The notes below the pieces were generated by a model. That model was not told the DNA's origin. It saw nothing but the letters and a program-made list of their open reading frames with translations, and did not search any database. Source: Saprospiraceae bacterium (GTDB lineage Bacteria; Bacteroidota; Bacteroidia; Chitinophagales; Saprospiraceae). Taken from it: a stretch of DNA of 6,727 bases. Positions 1 to 6,726 of the stretch are shown in pieces. How positions within the stretch are numbered: the first letter of the stretch is position 1; each line of letters starts with the position of its first letter. The position numbers and the translations under genes are program-made. The stretch spans positions 1-6,727 of the forward strand of contig JALVCY010000667.1 in assembly GCA_027009605.1 (NCBI GenBank), given 5' to 3'.

Positions 1-1735
1 AAGAGCCACCCCAACCGGCATTTTCTACATAGGCAGCGACGGCAATTTGGGGATTATCTTTGGGTGCAAACGAAAAAAAGACAGAGTGGTCTTTACCCTT
101 GTTTTGGGACGTTCCTGTTTTTCCACAGATGGTGATGTCTTTGATTCTGGCCAAAGGAGCTGTACCGGCCTCGACTGCCATTTGCATACCATGGATGACC
201 GGAGCAAAATATTCCGGGGCTATATCTACCGATCTTTTGACTCTGTAAATGCTATCAATAGGCGTCCCATCTGAAATAGAAGTCACCAAATGCGGAGTAT
301 AAAAGTATCCGCGATTAGCAATTATCGCCGCCAAATTGGCCATCTGGAGCGTAGTCAGTTGTATCTCGCCCTGCCCGATACCAATAGACATGATGGTTGG
401 AGACTTCCACCCTCCTAGTTTTTTCGGATAGACTTTGTCGTAGTAGGCCGTAGTGGGGATATTGCCTGACTTTTCACCGGGAAAATCAATCCCGAGCTTG
501 TGCCCTAAACCAAACTTTGAGATATCATTGACAAATCGATCCAGTCCTTTGTCCGGATTATAAAACCCATACTGGTCAATTATTTTTCGCATGGTCTGCC
601 AAAAATAACTATTGCACGAATGCTGTACACCTTGATCCACCGAGTGAATGGGGCCGTGGCCATGACACTTGTAAACTCTACCACCATAGGCATACCCATG
701 ATTACACTTAAATGCCGTACTTTGTTGAATGACGCCCTCGTTGAGTCCAATCAAAGCGACAATCGTTTTGAATATAGAACCGGGCGGGTAGGCGGCCATG
801 ATTGACCGGTCAAAGAAAGGCTTTTGCGGATCTTTGTAAAGGTCGGCCAATATTTTTCCACGCTCTCTGGTGATGATTAATAGATTCGGGTCATAAGTCG
901 GCGTACTGACCATCGTAAGTATCTCTCCTGTACTTGGCTGGATAGCCACCACACTGCCGACCTTGCCGGCCATCAACCATTCGGCGTAAGCCTGTAAATC
1001 AATATCAATAGAAGTCTTTAAGTCCGCTCCGGACACCGGATCGACATCTTGTGCCCCATCCTTAAAAGAGCCGACGATTCGTCCTAAATTATCTTTGAGT
1101 TGATATTTATACCCCTTCTTCCCACGCAAATACTTTTCGTATTGCTTTTCTAAGCCAATCGCCCCAATATAGTCACCGGAGCTATACACGCCTTTTTCTC
1201 GTTTGATGTCTTCGGGGCTCACTTCTGAAATGTACCCTAATAAATGTGCACCCGCATGCTGTGGATACCCCCTAATATTTCTTAAAACCGGAAAGAATCC
1301 CGGATATTCATGCAAATGCTCTTCTAGTTTTGCGAAAGTAGGAACCGAAAGATTTTTTAAGAAGACAAAAGGCACCGACTTGGAAAATCGCACATCATGC
1401 CAGTCCTTATTTAAATTTTTGACGAAAGTCTCCTTGTCAATATCCAAAAGCTTACAAAATTTAGCTGTGTCCATTTTGGGATTGACCAACTTATAGGTCA
1501 CCATCAGGTCATACATGGGATTATTAGAGACCATCAGTTTTCCGTTGCGATCAAGCATGACGCCCCGCGATGGGTAAGTTGTAGTCTTGTCTATAGCAAT
1601 GGCTTGGGCACGGGAGCGGAAAGCATTGTTTACTAGCTGAAGGGAAAAGGCTTTTCCAATTAAAACAGCAGCCCCGATAATCATAAAAATTTGTATGGCC
1701 AATAATCTCGAACGATCTACATGTACACTTTTCAT
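1..1735 (-). CDS. mrdA: Penicillin-binding protein 2 (elongasome D,D-transpeptidase), C-terminus cut by window edge
   Basis: Class B penicillin-binding protein that cross-links peptidoglycan during side-wall elongation, anchored in the inner membrane with its catalytic domain in the periplasm. The frame is open without a stop from the ATG at 1733-1735 to the left edge, giving 578 visible codons; family members usually run somewhat longer, so a short C-terminal piece is missing. Visible parts in order: a short basic N-terminus, one membrane segment at about residues 11-35, the dimerisation/pedestal domain starting with R57-G58 and DRNG (62-65), then the transpeptidase domain. All three active-site motifs are intact: SIFK with nucleophile S320 and K323, SCN (373-375), and KTGT beginning at K539. 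A Cys/His-rich stretch lies at 344-364. The start overlaps the mreD stop as ATGA, so the two are probably translationally coupled. PBP2 rather than the division enzyme PBP3 is inferred from the mre context and motif surroundings; rodA would be expected next. Confidence 0.95.
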   Translation of the reverse strand, partial: MKSVHVDRSRLLAIQIFMIIGAAVLIGKAFSLQLVNNAFRSRAQAIAIDKTTTYPSRGVMLDRNGKLMVSNNPMYDLMVTYKLVNPKMDTAKFCKLLDIDKETFVKNLNKDWHDVRFSKSVPFVFLKNLSVPTFAKLEEHLHEYPGFFPVLRNIRGYPQHAGAHLLGYISEVSPEDIKREKGVYSSGDYIGAIGLEKQYEKYLRGKKGYKYQLKDNLGRIVGSFKDGAQDVDPVSGADLKTSIDIDLQAYAEWLMAGKVGSVVAIQPSTGEILTMVSTPTYDPNLLIITRERGKILADLYKDPQKPFFDRSIMAAYPPGSIFKTIVALIGLNEGVIQQSTAFKCNHGYAYGGRVYKCHGHGPIHSVDQGVQHSCNSYFWQTMRKIIDQYGFYNPDKGLDRFVNDISKFGLGHKLGIDFPGEKSGNIPTTAYYDKVYPKKLGGWKSPTIMSIGIGQGEIQLTTLQMANLAAIIANRGYFYTPHLVTSISDGTPIDSIYRVKRSVDIAPEYFAPVIHGMQMAVEAGTAPLARIKDITICGKTGTSQNKGKDHSVFFSFAPKDNPQIAVAAYVENAGWGGS

Positions 1736-2250
1736 TTTTTTACATTTGATATTAGGGCGAAGGCTAAGACCACCGGATACGAAATAACAAAGCTTCCAAT
1801 GGTCTTAATAAGAATCTCACCAATATATACAAACGTAAAAACATCAAAGACATAATATACAAAGATGTGAAAAAATAAAATAAAAGCCGAAATCCGGGCA
1901 TATTTTCCAAAACCGATATTCGCACGGGATGGAGTAGGGATTTTCACCTGATCCACATCCACCCCAAATAGGCGCAAACTAGCGCCCCGTATAAATCCGG
2001 AAAACACCGATGCCCCGGCATGTACCCCGGGCGAATCATAAAATATATCCAAGGTGATTCCTATCAAGAAGCCTAATAAAATCATCACTTGACTAGGCGT
2101 ATTCGTCGGTAGCAAAATAAGGAAGGTCGGATACAAAAATATCAAAAGCCTAAAAGAAGCCAGCTCCACAGGAATCTGCTTCAAAATCAATATTTGCAGA
2201 AGTACCAACAAAATAAATCGAAAGATATTCGCCTGTAATTGATTATTCAT
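1732..2250 (-). CDS. mreD: Rod shape-determining protein MreD
   Basis: Small polytopic inner-membrane protein of the elongasome, thought to work with MreC in linking cytoplasmic MreB filaments to the wall-synthesis enzymes. The 172-residue product is very hydrophobic, with about five membrane segments near residues 9-26, 33-48, 54-71, 118-140 and 146-168. The stretch from G60 to A80, containing D68, D72 and a Gly/His/Ala-rich turn, resembles the conserved MreD core. Length is normal for the family. The start overlaps the last 8 nt of mreC and the stop overlaps the PBP2 start as ATGA, so it sits in the middle of a tightly packed operon and is likely translated by coupling. MreD diverges strongly in sequence, so the call rests partly on position between mreC and PBP2; the combination makes it secure. 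Confidence 0.93.
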   Translation of the reverse strand: MNNQLQANIFRFILLVLLQILILKQIPVELASFRLLIFLYPTFLILLPTNTPSQVMILLGFLIGITLDIFYDSPGVHAGASVFSGFIRGASLRLFGVDVDQVKIPTPSRANIGFGKYARISAFILFFHIFVYYVFDVFTFVYIGEILIKTIGSFVISYPVVLAFALISNVKK

Positions 2251-3097
2251 TCTCGGATTCTAGTTTTAGTTGTTCTTCTTTAAGTAAATTATTGGCCACA
2301 TAGACACGACGTATTGTGGTCATATCTTCTTCCAACCGAACCCGGATTTTATAATAAGCACTTCCCGGTGGCACAAAGAAAGTATCCACTTTCCCAATAC
2401 TATATCCTTCCGGAAAAACGGTAGAAAACCCACTGGTCAAAACCGAATCTCCCTGCTCAATTTTTGCATACTTAGGCACATAATCCATATTCATAAAACG
2501 ATGATCATGACTTTGCCAAGTCAACGAGCCGGAAAAAGGTGTACCGTCCACAAAGATATTACCACTCACTTTCAAGTCTCGACTCAAAATCGATTTTACT
2601 GTCGAAAAGTGATTCGATACAGCGGTCACTATACCGACAATGCCATGAGCAGAGACCACGCCCATACTCCGCTCAACACCATGCAGCCGCCCCCTATTCA
2701 GGGTCAGGTAATTGTTTGAAGAAGCCACGGAGTTATTGATTACCGTGGCATGGATGTATGTAAAATGAACCAAGACAGAATCGCCCCCCAAGCTATCGGG
2801 CAAAACTCTTCGCATCGTATCTTGAAAAGGAATATTAATGTATCTGGAAGACGCCAGCTGATTACGCAACATTTCATTTTCATAGGACAAGCTATCCGCT
2901 ACGTCACTCAATTCAAAATACTCCTTGGCGACATTTAGCGTACTATATAGTTTGCCGGCAAAAAAGTTAGAAGATGTCAAGAAAATTTCATTCTGCTTCT
3001 TATTGTAGTTGATGACCAGCAAGGCACAAATCAACTCCATAATCAGAAACAGAATCAAGCTGCTTCTTTTGAGTATGAGCAGAATTAGGGAGCGCAT
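2243..3097 (-). CDS. mreC: Rod shape-determining protein MreC
   Basis: Bitopic membrane protein with a periplasmic beta-domain that scaffolds the elongasome and acts on PBP2. The 284-residue product has a basic N-terminus with a membrane anchor at about 12-29, a probable coiled coil at about 50-83 (the usual dimerisation segment), and the two-lobed beta-domain from about 110 to 255. Family landmarks are visible: ATVIN at 117-121, LTLNRG at 131-136 followed by GV, GVVSAHGIVG at 146-155, and GDSVLTSG at 216-223 with FPEG at 228-231. The C-terminal tail is charged (KEEQLKLESENE). An in-frame TAA lies three codons upstream of the ATG, which fixes the start among nearby options. The gene follows mreB after 87 nt, in which I see no convincing terminator or promoter, and overlaps mreD by 8 nt. 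Confidence 0.95.
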   Translation of the reverse strand: MRSLILLILKRSSLILFLIMELICALLVINYNKKQNEIFLTSSNFFAGKLYSTLNVAKEYFELSDVADSLSYENEMLRNQLASSRYINIPFQDTMRRVLPDSLGGDSVLVHFTYIHATVINNSVASSNNYLTLNRGRLHGVERSMGVVSAHGIVGIVTAVSNHFSTVKSILSRDLKVSGNIFVDGTPFSGSLTWQSHDHRFMNMDYVPKYAKIEQGDSVLTSGFSTVFPEGYSIGKVDTFFVPPGSAYYKIRVRLEEDMTTIRRVYVANNLLKEEQLKLESENE

Positions 3098-3184
3098 AGG
3101 ATTTTAGTGTTTAACTCAACCATGAATCAACATTCAGTGATGATTGGGTTCCGTGTTTATTATACTTAGACTTTCGTCAAAAAC

Positions 3185-4216
3185 TTAGACACTTTTCCGG
3201 TCGATTAAGAAAGTATATTTATCAATATTTTTCAAGGCAATCCCGGTACCGCGTACCACCGCACGCAAAGGGTCATCAACAATCGTGACCGGCAATTTGG
3301 TCTTTGCACTCAAACGTTTATCAATCCCGCGAAGCAGGGCTCCACCACCGGTCAAGTACAGACCGCGTCTAAAAATATCCGACGCCAATTCGGGCGGGGT
3401 CATTTCTAATGCCTTCAAAACACCATCTTCAATTTTAGAGATAGACTTATCGAGCGCTTCCGCAATTTCTAGGTGTGTGGTATAAATCTGCCTGGGAATA
3501 CCGGTCATCAAATCCCTTCCATTGACCGCATATTTTTCCGGCGGATTCTCCAAATCGGTAATCGCCGCCCCCACATTGATTTTGATTTTCTCGGCCGTCC
3601 GTTCTCCGATTAGGATATTGTGTTCTTGTTTCAAGAAGGAGATAATATCTCCGGTCATTTCGTCACCGGCAATTCTGATGGATTGATCTGCCACGATTCC
3701 CGAAAGGGCAATGACCGCAATTTCTGTAGTTCCCCCTCCTATATCGATAATCATGTTGCCTTCCGGCTCTTCCACATCCAATCCAATCCCCAAGGCAGCA
3801 GCCATCGGTTCATAGATTAAGTAAGTCTCCTTGGAATTGACATTATCAGCAGAATCAAAGACCGCTCTTTTTTCTACTTCTGTAATTCCGGAAGGGATAC
3901 AAATCACCATTTTTAGACTGGAGAAAAAACTTCTTTTATTGCCCACCATTTTGATCATGCCTTCAATCATGCTTTCGGCAGCTTGGAAGTCGGCAATCAC
4001 CCCGTCCTTCAAAGGCCGGATGGTTTTTATATTTTCGTGGGTTTTTTCGTGCATCATCATGGCTCGTTTGCCGACAGCAATCGTCTGATTGGTACGACGA
4101 TCGATCGCAACGATTGAAGGTTGATCCACCACCACTTTACCTTCCTGAATAATCAAAGTATTTGCGGTGCCCAAGTCAATGGCTAATTCTTTGGTAAAAA
4201 AACTAAATAGCCCCAT
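3185..4216 (-). CDS. mreB: Rod shape-determining protein MreB (bacterial actin homologue)
   Basis: Actin-like ATPase forming membrane-bound filaments that direct cell-wall insertion in rod-shaped cells. The 343-residue length is typical. Nucleotide-binding motifs are complete: phosphate-1 DLGTANT (14-20), EPMAAALG with the catalytic-type glutamate E136, phosphate-2 DIGGGTTE (158-165), IAGDEMTGD (182-190) and the adenosine motif LTGGG (288-292). The N-terminus, with GLFSFF at residues 2-7, is hydrophobic and may be the membrane-binding segment. An in-frame TAA directly precedes the ATG, so the start is certain; the leader is A-rich, as usual in Bacteroidota, rather than a clear Shine-Dalgarno. 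It is the first gene of the minus-strand operon and is divergent from dnaN. The intact ATPase motifs and the mreC/mreD/PBP2 neighbours favour MreB over the orphan paralogue Mbl or the related DnaK family. Confidence 0.97.
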   Translation of the reverse strand: MGLFSFFTKELAIDLGTANTLIIQEGKVVVDQPSIVAIDRRTNQTIAVGKRAMMMHEKTHENIKTIRPLKDGVIADFQAAESMIEGMIKMVGNKRSFFSSLKMVICIPSGITEVEKRAVFDSADNVNSKETYLIYEPMAAALGIGLDVEEPEGNMIIDIGGGTTEIAVIALSGIVADQSIRIAGDEMTGDIISFLKQEHNILIGERTAEKIKINVGAAITDLENPPEKYAVNGRDLMTGIPRQIYTTHLEIAEALDKSISKIEDGVLKALEMTPPELASDIFRRGLYLTGGGALLRGIDKRLSAKTKLPVTIVDDPLRAVVRGTGIALKNIDKYTFLIDRKSV

Positions 4217-4400
4217 TTATTTTAATCTCATTTTGTGTTTGCAAGACTTCGTCAGAAGACAAAATAATAATGCTTCTTTCCATCTGCAGGATAACAATGT
4301 TCACAATTTTTTTTAGTCGGTTGTGGTCGCTTGCGCAAAAAAAGTCAAAAAAATCACTTCAAAAAAAACCTAATTTCCCCAATTAAAAAGAAACCACTTG

Positions 4401-4460
4401 CAAAGCAAGAGAAAAATTATGATATTTTATAATATACGCTGGATTTTTCTCTTTGTTTTG
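4401..4460. repeat. AT-rich inverted repeat in the mreB-dnaN intergenic region
   Basis: An 11-bp perfect inverted repeat pairs AAGAGAAAAAT (4407-4417) with its complement at 4443-4453. Pairing extends outward toward 4401 and 4460, allowing one mismatch and one bulged base. The 25-nt spacer contains a smaller ATATT/AATAT pair (4422-4426 and 4431-4435). The left arm overlaps a second hairpin, CTTGC-AAA-GCAAG at 4397-4409, so the two structures cannot form together. It is not at a gene end, so a simple terminator role is unlikely; an operator, cruciform or leader structure for mreB is possible but unproven. Confidence 0.6.
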
Positions 4461-4575
4461 TCAAAAAACAGTGATTTTCAAGCTTTTAGTATGTTTTTGG
4501 CTCGAAATTTAGTGTCTCTTTACTGATGTTAGATGATTAAGTATCATATTATTACCTAATGTGCAAAATTCGTAG

Positions 4576-4583
4576 TAATTTTG
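4576..4583 (+). promoter_or_regulatory. Candidate -7 promoter element of dnaN
   Basis: TAATTTTG matches the Bacteroidota -7 consensus TAnnTTTG exactly. It would start transcription near 4590 and give a short leader of roughly 15-20 nt before the dnaN ATG. No TTG/TTTG -33 box is present at the expected 19-21 bp upstream, so this is a plausible but incomplete promoter in an AT-rich region where chance matches are easier. Confidence 0.4.
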
Positions 4584-4606
4584 CCATGAAACAAAAAACG
4601 TAAATT

Positions 4607-5719
4607 ATGCGCTTCAGTATATCTTCGGGCGAACTACTCAAGAACCTGCAAACCATTAGTGGGGTCATTCCTTCTAATCCGGTCATCCCTGTGTTGGAAG
4701 ACTTTCTTTTTGACATCAACGGCAATCATTTGACGATTACGGCTTCTGATTTGGACACCACCATCAAATGTGTCATGGACGTGCGTTCCGATGAAAACGG
4801 GAGCATCGCCATTCCCGGCAAAATTCTTTTAGAAACCCTAAAATCTTTCCCGGAGCAGCCTTTGACTTTTAACGTAAGTGGCGATACCAAAGCGATTGAG
4901 ATTACATCGTCTTATGGAAAGTATAGATTGGCCGGAGAAAGTGGAGAAGATTTTCCCGAAATGCCCGCCCCTCCGGAAGAACACAATATTTCCCTAGACG
5001 GAAAAATGCTAAAAGATGCCATCAGTACCACCATTTTTGCTACGACTTCGGACGAAATGCGCTTAGCAATGACCGGCGTCTATTTTGGCGTGGACATGAA
5101 TAACATCACTGTAGTCGCAACTGATGCCCACAAACTGGTCAAATACGACTTGAAAAATATTCCTACTAACGTGGTAGCTTCGTTTATTGTCCCCAAAAAA
5201 GGCTTATCACTTTTAAAAGGAGCCATGTCTTCGGATCCGGTCTCTTTGTCTTTTGATAGCAAAAACGCTTTCTTTAGTTTTGCGAATACGGAGATTTCTT
5301 GTCGATTGATTGACCAAAAATTTCCGGATTACAATGCCGTCATTCCGACCAACAACAATAATATTTTGACCATCTCTCGGACGGATTTATTGGGCTCGCT
5401 AAAGCGGATAGCCATCTATGCCAACAAAACAACCAATCAAGTCAGTTTAAATATCTCTGACGGCAGCCTAACGGTTTCGGCTCAAGATTTGGATTTTTCT
5501 AATGAGGCGACAGAGCAGTTGACTTGCCAATATGAAGGCGAGCCGATGACGATTTCTTTCAATGCCAAATTTATGATCGAAATGCTCAATGCCCTGAACT
5601 CTGAGCAGATTCGCCTGGAATTATCGTCTCCCAACAGAGCCGGACTGCTTTATCCCGAACAAGATGATACCGAAACCGAAATCATGATGCTCGTAATGCC
5701 GGTCATGACACACGGTTAA
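4607..5719 (+). CDS. dnaN: DNA polymerase III subunit beta (sliding clamp)
   Basis: Ring-shaped processivity clamp that encircles DNA and tethers the replicative polymerase and many repair and replication proteins. The 370-residue length fits three similar domains of about 120 residues (roughly 1-120, 128-245 and 250-370). Opening residues MRFSISSGELLKNLQTISGV are typical of the family. Partner-binding-pocket features are visible: T172-D-A-H-K-L177 corresponds in position to the E. coli TDGHRL loop, and the C-terminal LVMPV (362-366) corresponds to the VVMPM tail. An in-frame TAA one codon before the ATG fixes the start. The leader is A-rich, with a candidate promoter just upstream. No dnaA is adjacent. 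A lipoprotein gene follows after 24 bp with no terminator in between. The frame is complete and intact. Confidence 0.97.
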   Translation: MRFSISSGELLKNLQTISGVIPSNPVIPVLEDFLFDINGNHLTITASDLDTTIKCVMDVRSDENGSIAIPGKILLETLKSFPEQPLTFNVSGDTKAIEITSSYGKYRLAGESGEDFPEMPAPPEEHNISLDGKMLKDAISTTIFATTSDEMRLAMTGVYFGVDMNNITVVATDAHKLVKYDLKNIPTNVVASFIVPKKGLSLLKGAMSSDPVSLSFDSKNAFFSFANTEISCRLIDQKFPDYNAVIPTNNNNILTISRTDLLGSLKRIAIYANKTTNQVSLNISDGSLTVSAQDLDFSNEATEQLTCQYEGEPMTISFNAKFMIEMLNALNSEQIRLELSSPNRAGLLYPEQDDTETEIMMLVMPVMTHG

Positions 5720-5743
5720 TTCCTTACGGAAAAAACATTCCTG

Positions 5744-6133
5744 ATGAAACCAATTTCTTTCATCCTTCTCGTTTTTCTTTTGGGGTTTTCGGCTTGCCAA
5801 AACGATACAAACAAGCAGCACGGTAAGCCAAACAACCACCCACAAGAGATTCTGGTAGAATGGCAGAAATTGGTCGATTTGGGACAGTTTGCCCAAGCCA
5901 AATTATTGAGTACCGACTCCACCAAAATATGGCTCGATGAAATTGCCCAAATTGAAGTCGATGATGACTCCATCGCCGTTAGCCAATTGCAACAAATTCA
6001 CTGCGACATCTCTCACGACACGGCAGATTGTACCTATTACATCCTAGAAGATGGCGAAAAACTCTACAACTCCATCCAACTGGTCAAAAAAAATGGCGTC
6101 TGGTTGGTGGACATCCATGACTCGTCTATGTGA
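5744..6133 (+). CDS. Putative small lipoprotein, DUF4878-like
   Basis: The 129-residue product starts with a lysine and a hydrophobic stretch (4-15), then FSAC with Cys18, a plausible lipoprotein signal; the F at -3 is less typical than L. After a hydrophilic linker (about 19-33), the pattern of an amphipathic helix with LVDLGQFAQAKLLS (about 43-56), a second helix, then strand-like segments around HCDISHDTADCTYYI and a final LVKKNGVWLVDI resembles the small NTF2-like DUF4878 lipoproteins common in Bacteroidota. Their function is unknown, so none is assigned. Two further cysteines lie in the beta region and could pair after export. The gene follows dnaN by 24 bp with an A-rich GGAAAAAA leader, so co-transcription is likely. 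Family placement is by eye only and should be read as tentative; export by a lipoprotein signal is better supported. Confidence 0.8.
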   Translation: MKPISFILLVFLLGFSACQNDTNKQHGKPNNHPQEILVEWQKLVDLGQFAQAKLLSTDSTKIWLDEIAQIEVDDDSIAVSQLQQIHCDISHDTADCTYYILEDGEKLYNSIQLVKKNGVWLVDIHDSSM

Positions 6134-6174
6134 GTTTATTTCCGGATGACTTCGTGAAAAGTTGTACCCTCCGC

Positions 6175-6348
6175 TCCACCATCCATGATGATTGAACCAC
6201 GAAAAACACGACTTTTTTTTAACCACGAAAAACACGAAAGACACGAAAATATGACGTGTACATTTGAACTCGCTTGAACCACGAAAGACACGAAAAATTT
6301 CCAAACCTAATCTAAAATCTAACAATTACCTTTTGTCAGCAAATCCGT
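6175..6348. repeat. Direct repeat element, copy 1
   Basis: First copy of a larger dispersed-type repeat. Its head (6175-6220) matches 6571-6616 at 45 of 46 positions and ends in a run of eight T. A 29-bp block (6221-6249) is identical to 6640-6668. Its tail (6312-6348) matches 6690-6726 at 36 of 37 positions. Within it, the short motif ACCACGAAA followed by AACACGA or GACACGA occurs at 6195-6212, 6221-6249 and 6277-6297. The segment 6250-6311 has no full counterpart in copy 2, so the copies differ by an insertion or deletion. Confidence 0.9.
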
Positions 6349-6379
6349 TTCATGTGTTTATTTTCCGTGACTCCGCTCC

Positions 6380-6573
6380 GGATCGCTAAGCTCGCAGCCT
6401 TTGCCGACGAAGGACGGCAAAGTTGGCGGAGAGATTGGTGAGCCTAACCGTTCGCACGATGATTTTTTGAAAGTAGGGCTTCTGTTCTTGGCAGACGACA
6501 GTGCTTGTGTTTATCTTCCTTGCTCCATTCTTGGCTCACCAATCACTGCGCTGCGCTCCGTGCTTAGCGATCC
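6380..6573. repeat. Composite inverted repeat between the two direct repeats
   Basis: Two perfect 12-bp arm pairs are nested in order: GGATCGCTAAGC (6380-6391) with GCTTAGCGATCC (6562-6573), and GATTGGTGAGCC (6433-6444) with GGCTCACCAATC (6533-6544). Between the left arms lie 41 nt containing an 8-bp hairpin; between the right arms lie 17 nt. The inner loop is 88 nt (6445-6532). The segment could fold as a branched stem on either strand. The right outer arm shares three bases with the start of direct-repeat copy 2. Its function is unknown; a foldback or MITE-like element, a structured RNA or a passive repeat are all possible. Confidence 0.75.
6399..6422. repeat. Hairpin inside the composite inverted repeat
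   Basis: A perfect 8-bp stem CTTTGCCG (6399-6406) and CGGCAAAG (6415-6422) surrounds an 8-nt loop ACGAAGGA. It is not followed by a T-run on the plus strand or preceded by an A-run, so it does not look like a rho-independent terminator. Confidence 0.7.
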
Positions 6574-6726
6574 ACCATCCATGATGATTGAACCACGAAA
6601 GACACGACTTTTTTTTCCACGAAAGACACGACTTTTTTTAACCACGAAAAACACGAAAGACACGAAAAATTCCCAGGATGAAGCCAAGGCTAAAATCAAA
6701 CAATTACCTTTTGTCAGCAAATCCGT
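6571..6726. repeat. Direct repeat element, copy 2
   Basis: Second copy of the element at 6175-6348, in the same orientation. It carries an extra internal module (CCACGAAAGACACGAC plus a T-run, 6617-6639) that looks like a tandem duplication of the end of its own head, and lacks most of the copy-1 segment 6250-6311. Motif copies lie at 6591-6608, 6617-6632 and 6640-6669. The shared tail ends one base before the window edge, so the true boundary of the element cannot be judged here. Confidence 0.88.

Larger units (their letters stand above)
4217..4606. promoter_or_regulatory. Divergent AT-rich intergenic region between mreB and dnaN
   Basis: This 390-bp non-coding stretch must carry the promoters of both the mre operon (leftward) and dnaN (rightward). 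It is strikingly AT-rich and holds homopolymer runs: T8 at 4307-4314, A7 at 4337-4343, A7 at 4347-4353 and A8 at 4361-4368, the middle two spaced about one helical turn apart. A perfect 8-bp palindrome TTGCGCAA lies at 4331-4338, and a large inverted repeat at 4401-4460. For mreB I find no perfect TAnnTTTG element on the minus strand; the nearest is a one-mismatch TTATTTTG at 4260-4267, without a matching -33 box, so its promoter remains unassigned. I see no convincing small gene or RNA gene here. Confidence 0.75.

Noticed and set aside
1203..1496. Plus-strand open frame of 97 codons
   Set aside because: It lies wholly antisense to the PBP2 gene, whose frame and motifs are unambiguous.
3098..3184. 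Possible regulatory hairpin between mreB and mreC
   Set aside because: Only a 5-bp inverted repeat (TGAAT/ATTCA at 3123-3136) is present, with no T-run and no TAnnTTTG element; too weak to call.
4261..4320. Possible DnaA boxes or replication origin next to dnaN
   Set aside because: The only similarity is a partial TTATCC match on the minus strand near 4290; there is no cluster of TTATCCACA-like sites and no dnaA gene in view.
5621..5973. Two minus-strand open frames opposite the dnaN end and the lipoprotein gene
   Set aside because: They are antisense to well-supported genes and show no domain; treated as shadows.
6044..6325. Minus-strand open frame of 93 codons
   Set aside because: It overlaps the end of the lipoprotein gene antisense and encodes mostly repeat-derived peptide; there is no recognisable domain or start context.
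6195..6669. CRISPR array suggested by the short ACCACGAAA repeats
   Set aside because: The repeats are short, irregularly spaced and separated by T-runs or further repeat units instead of uniform unique spacers; no cas genes are present.
6511..6720. Minus-strand open frame of 69 codons
   Set aside because: It consists largely of the translated CACGAAA-type repeats, with the SRVFRG unit repeated; better explained as non-coding repeat DNA.
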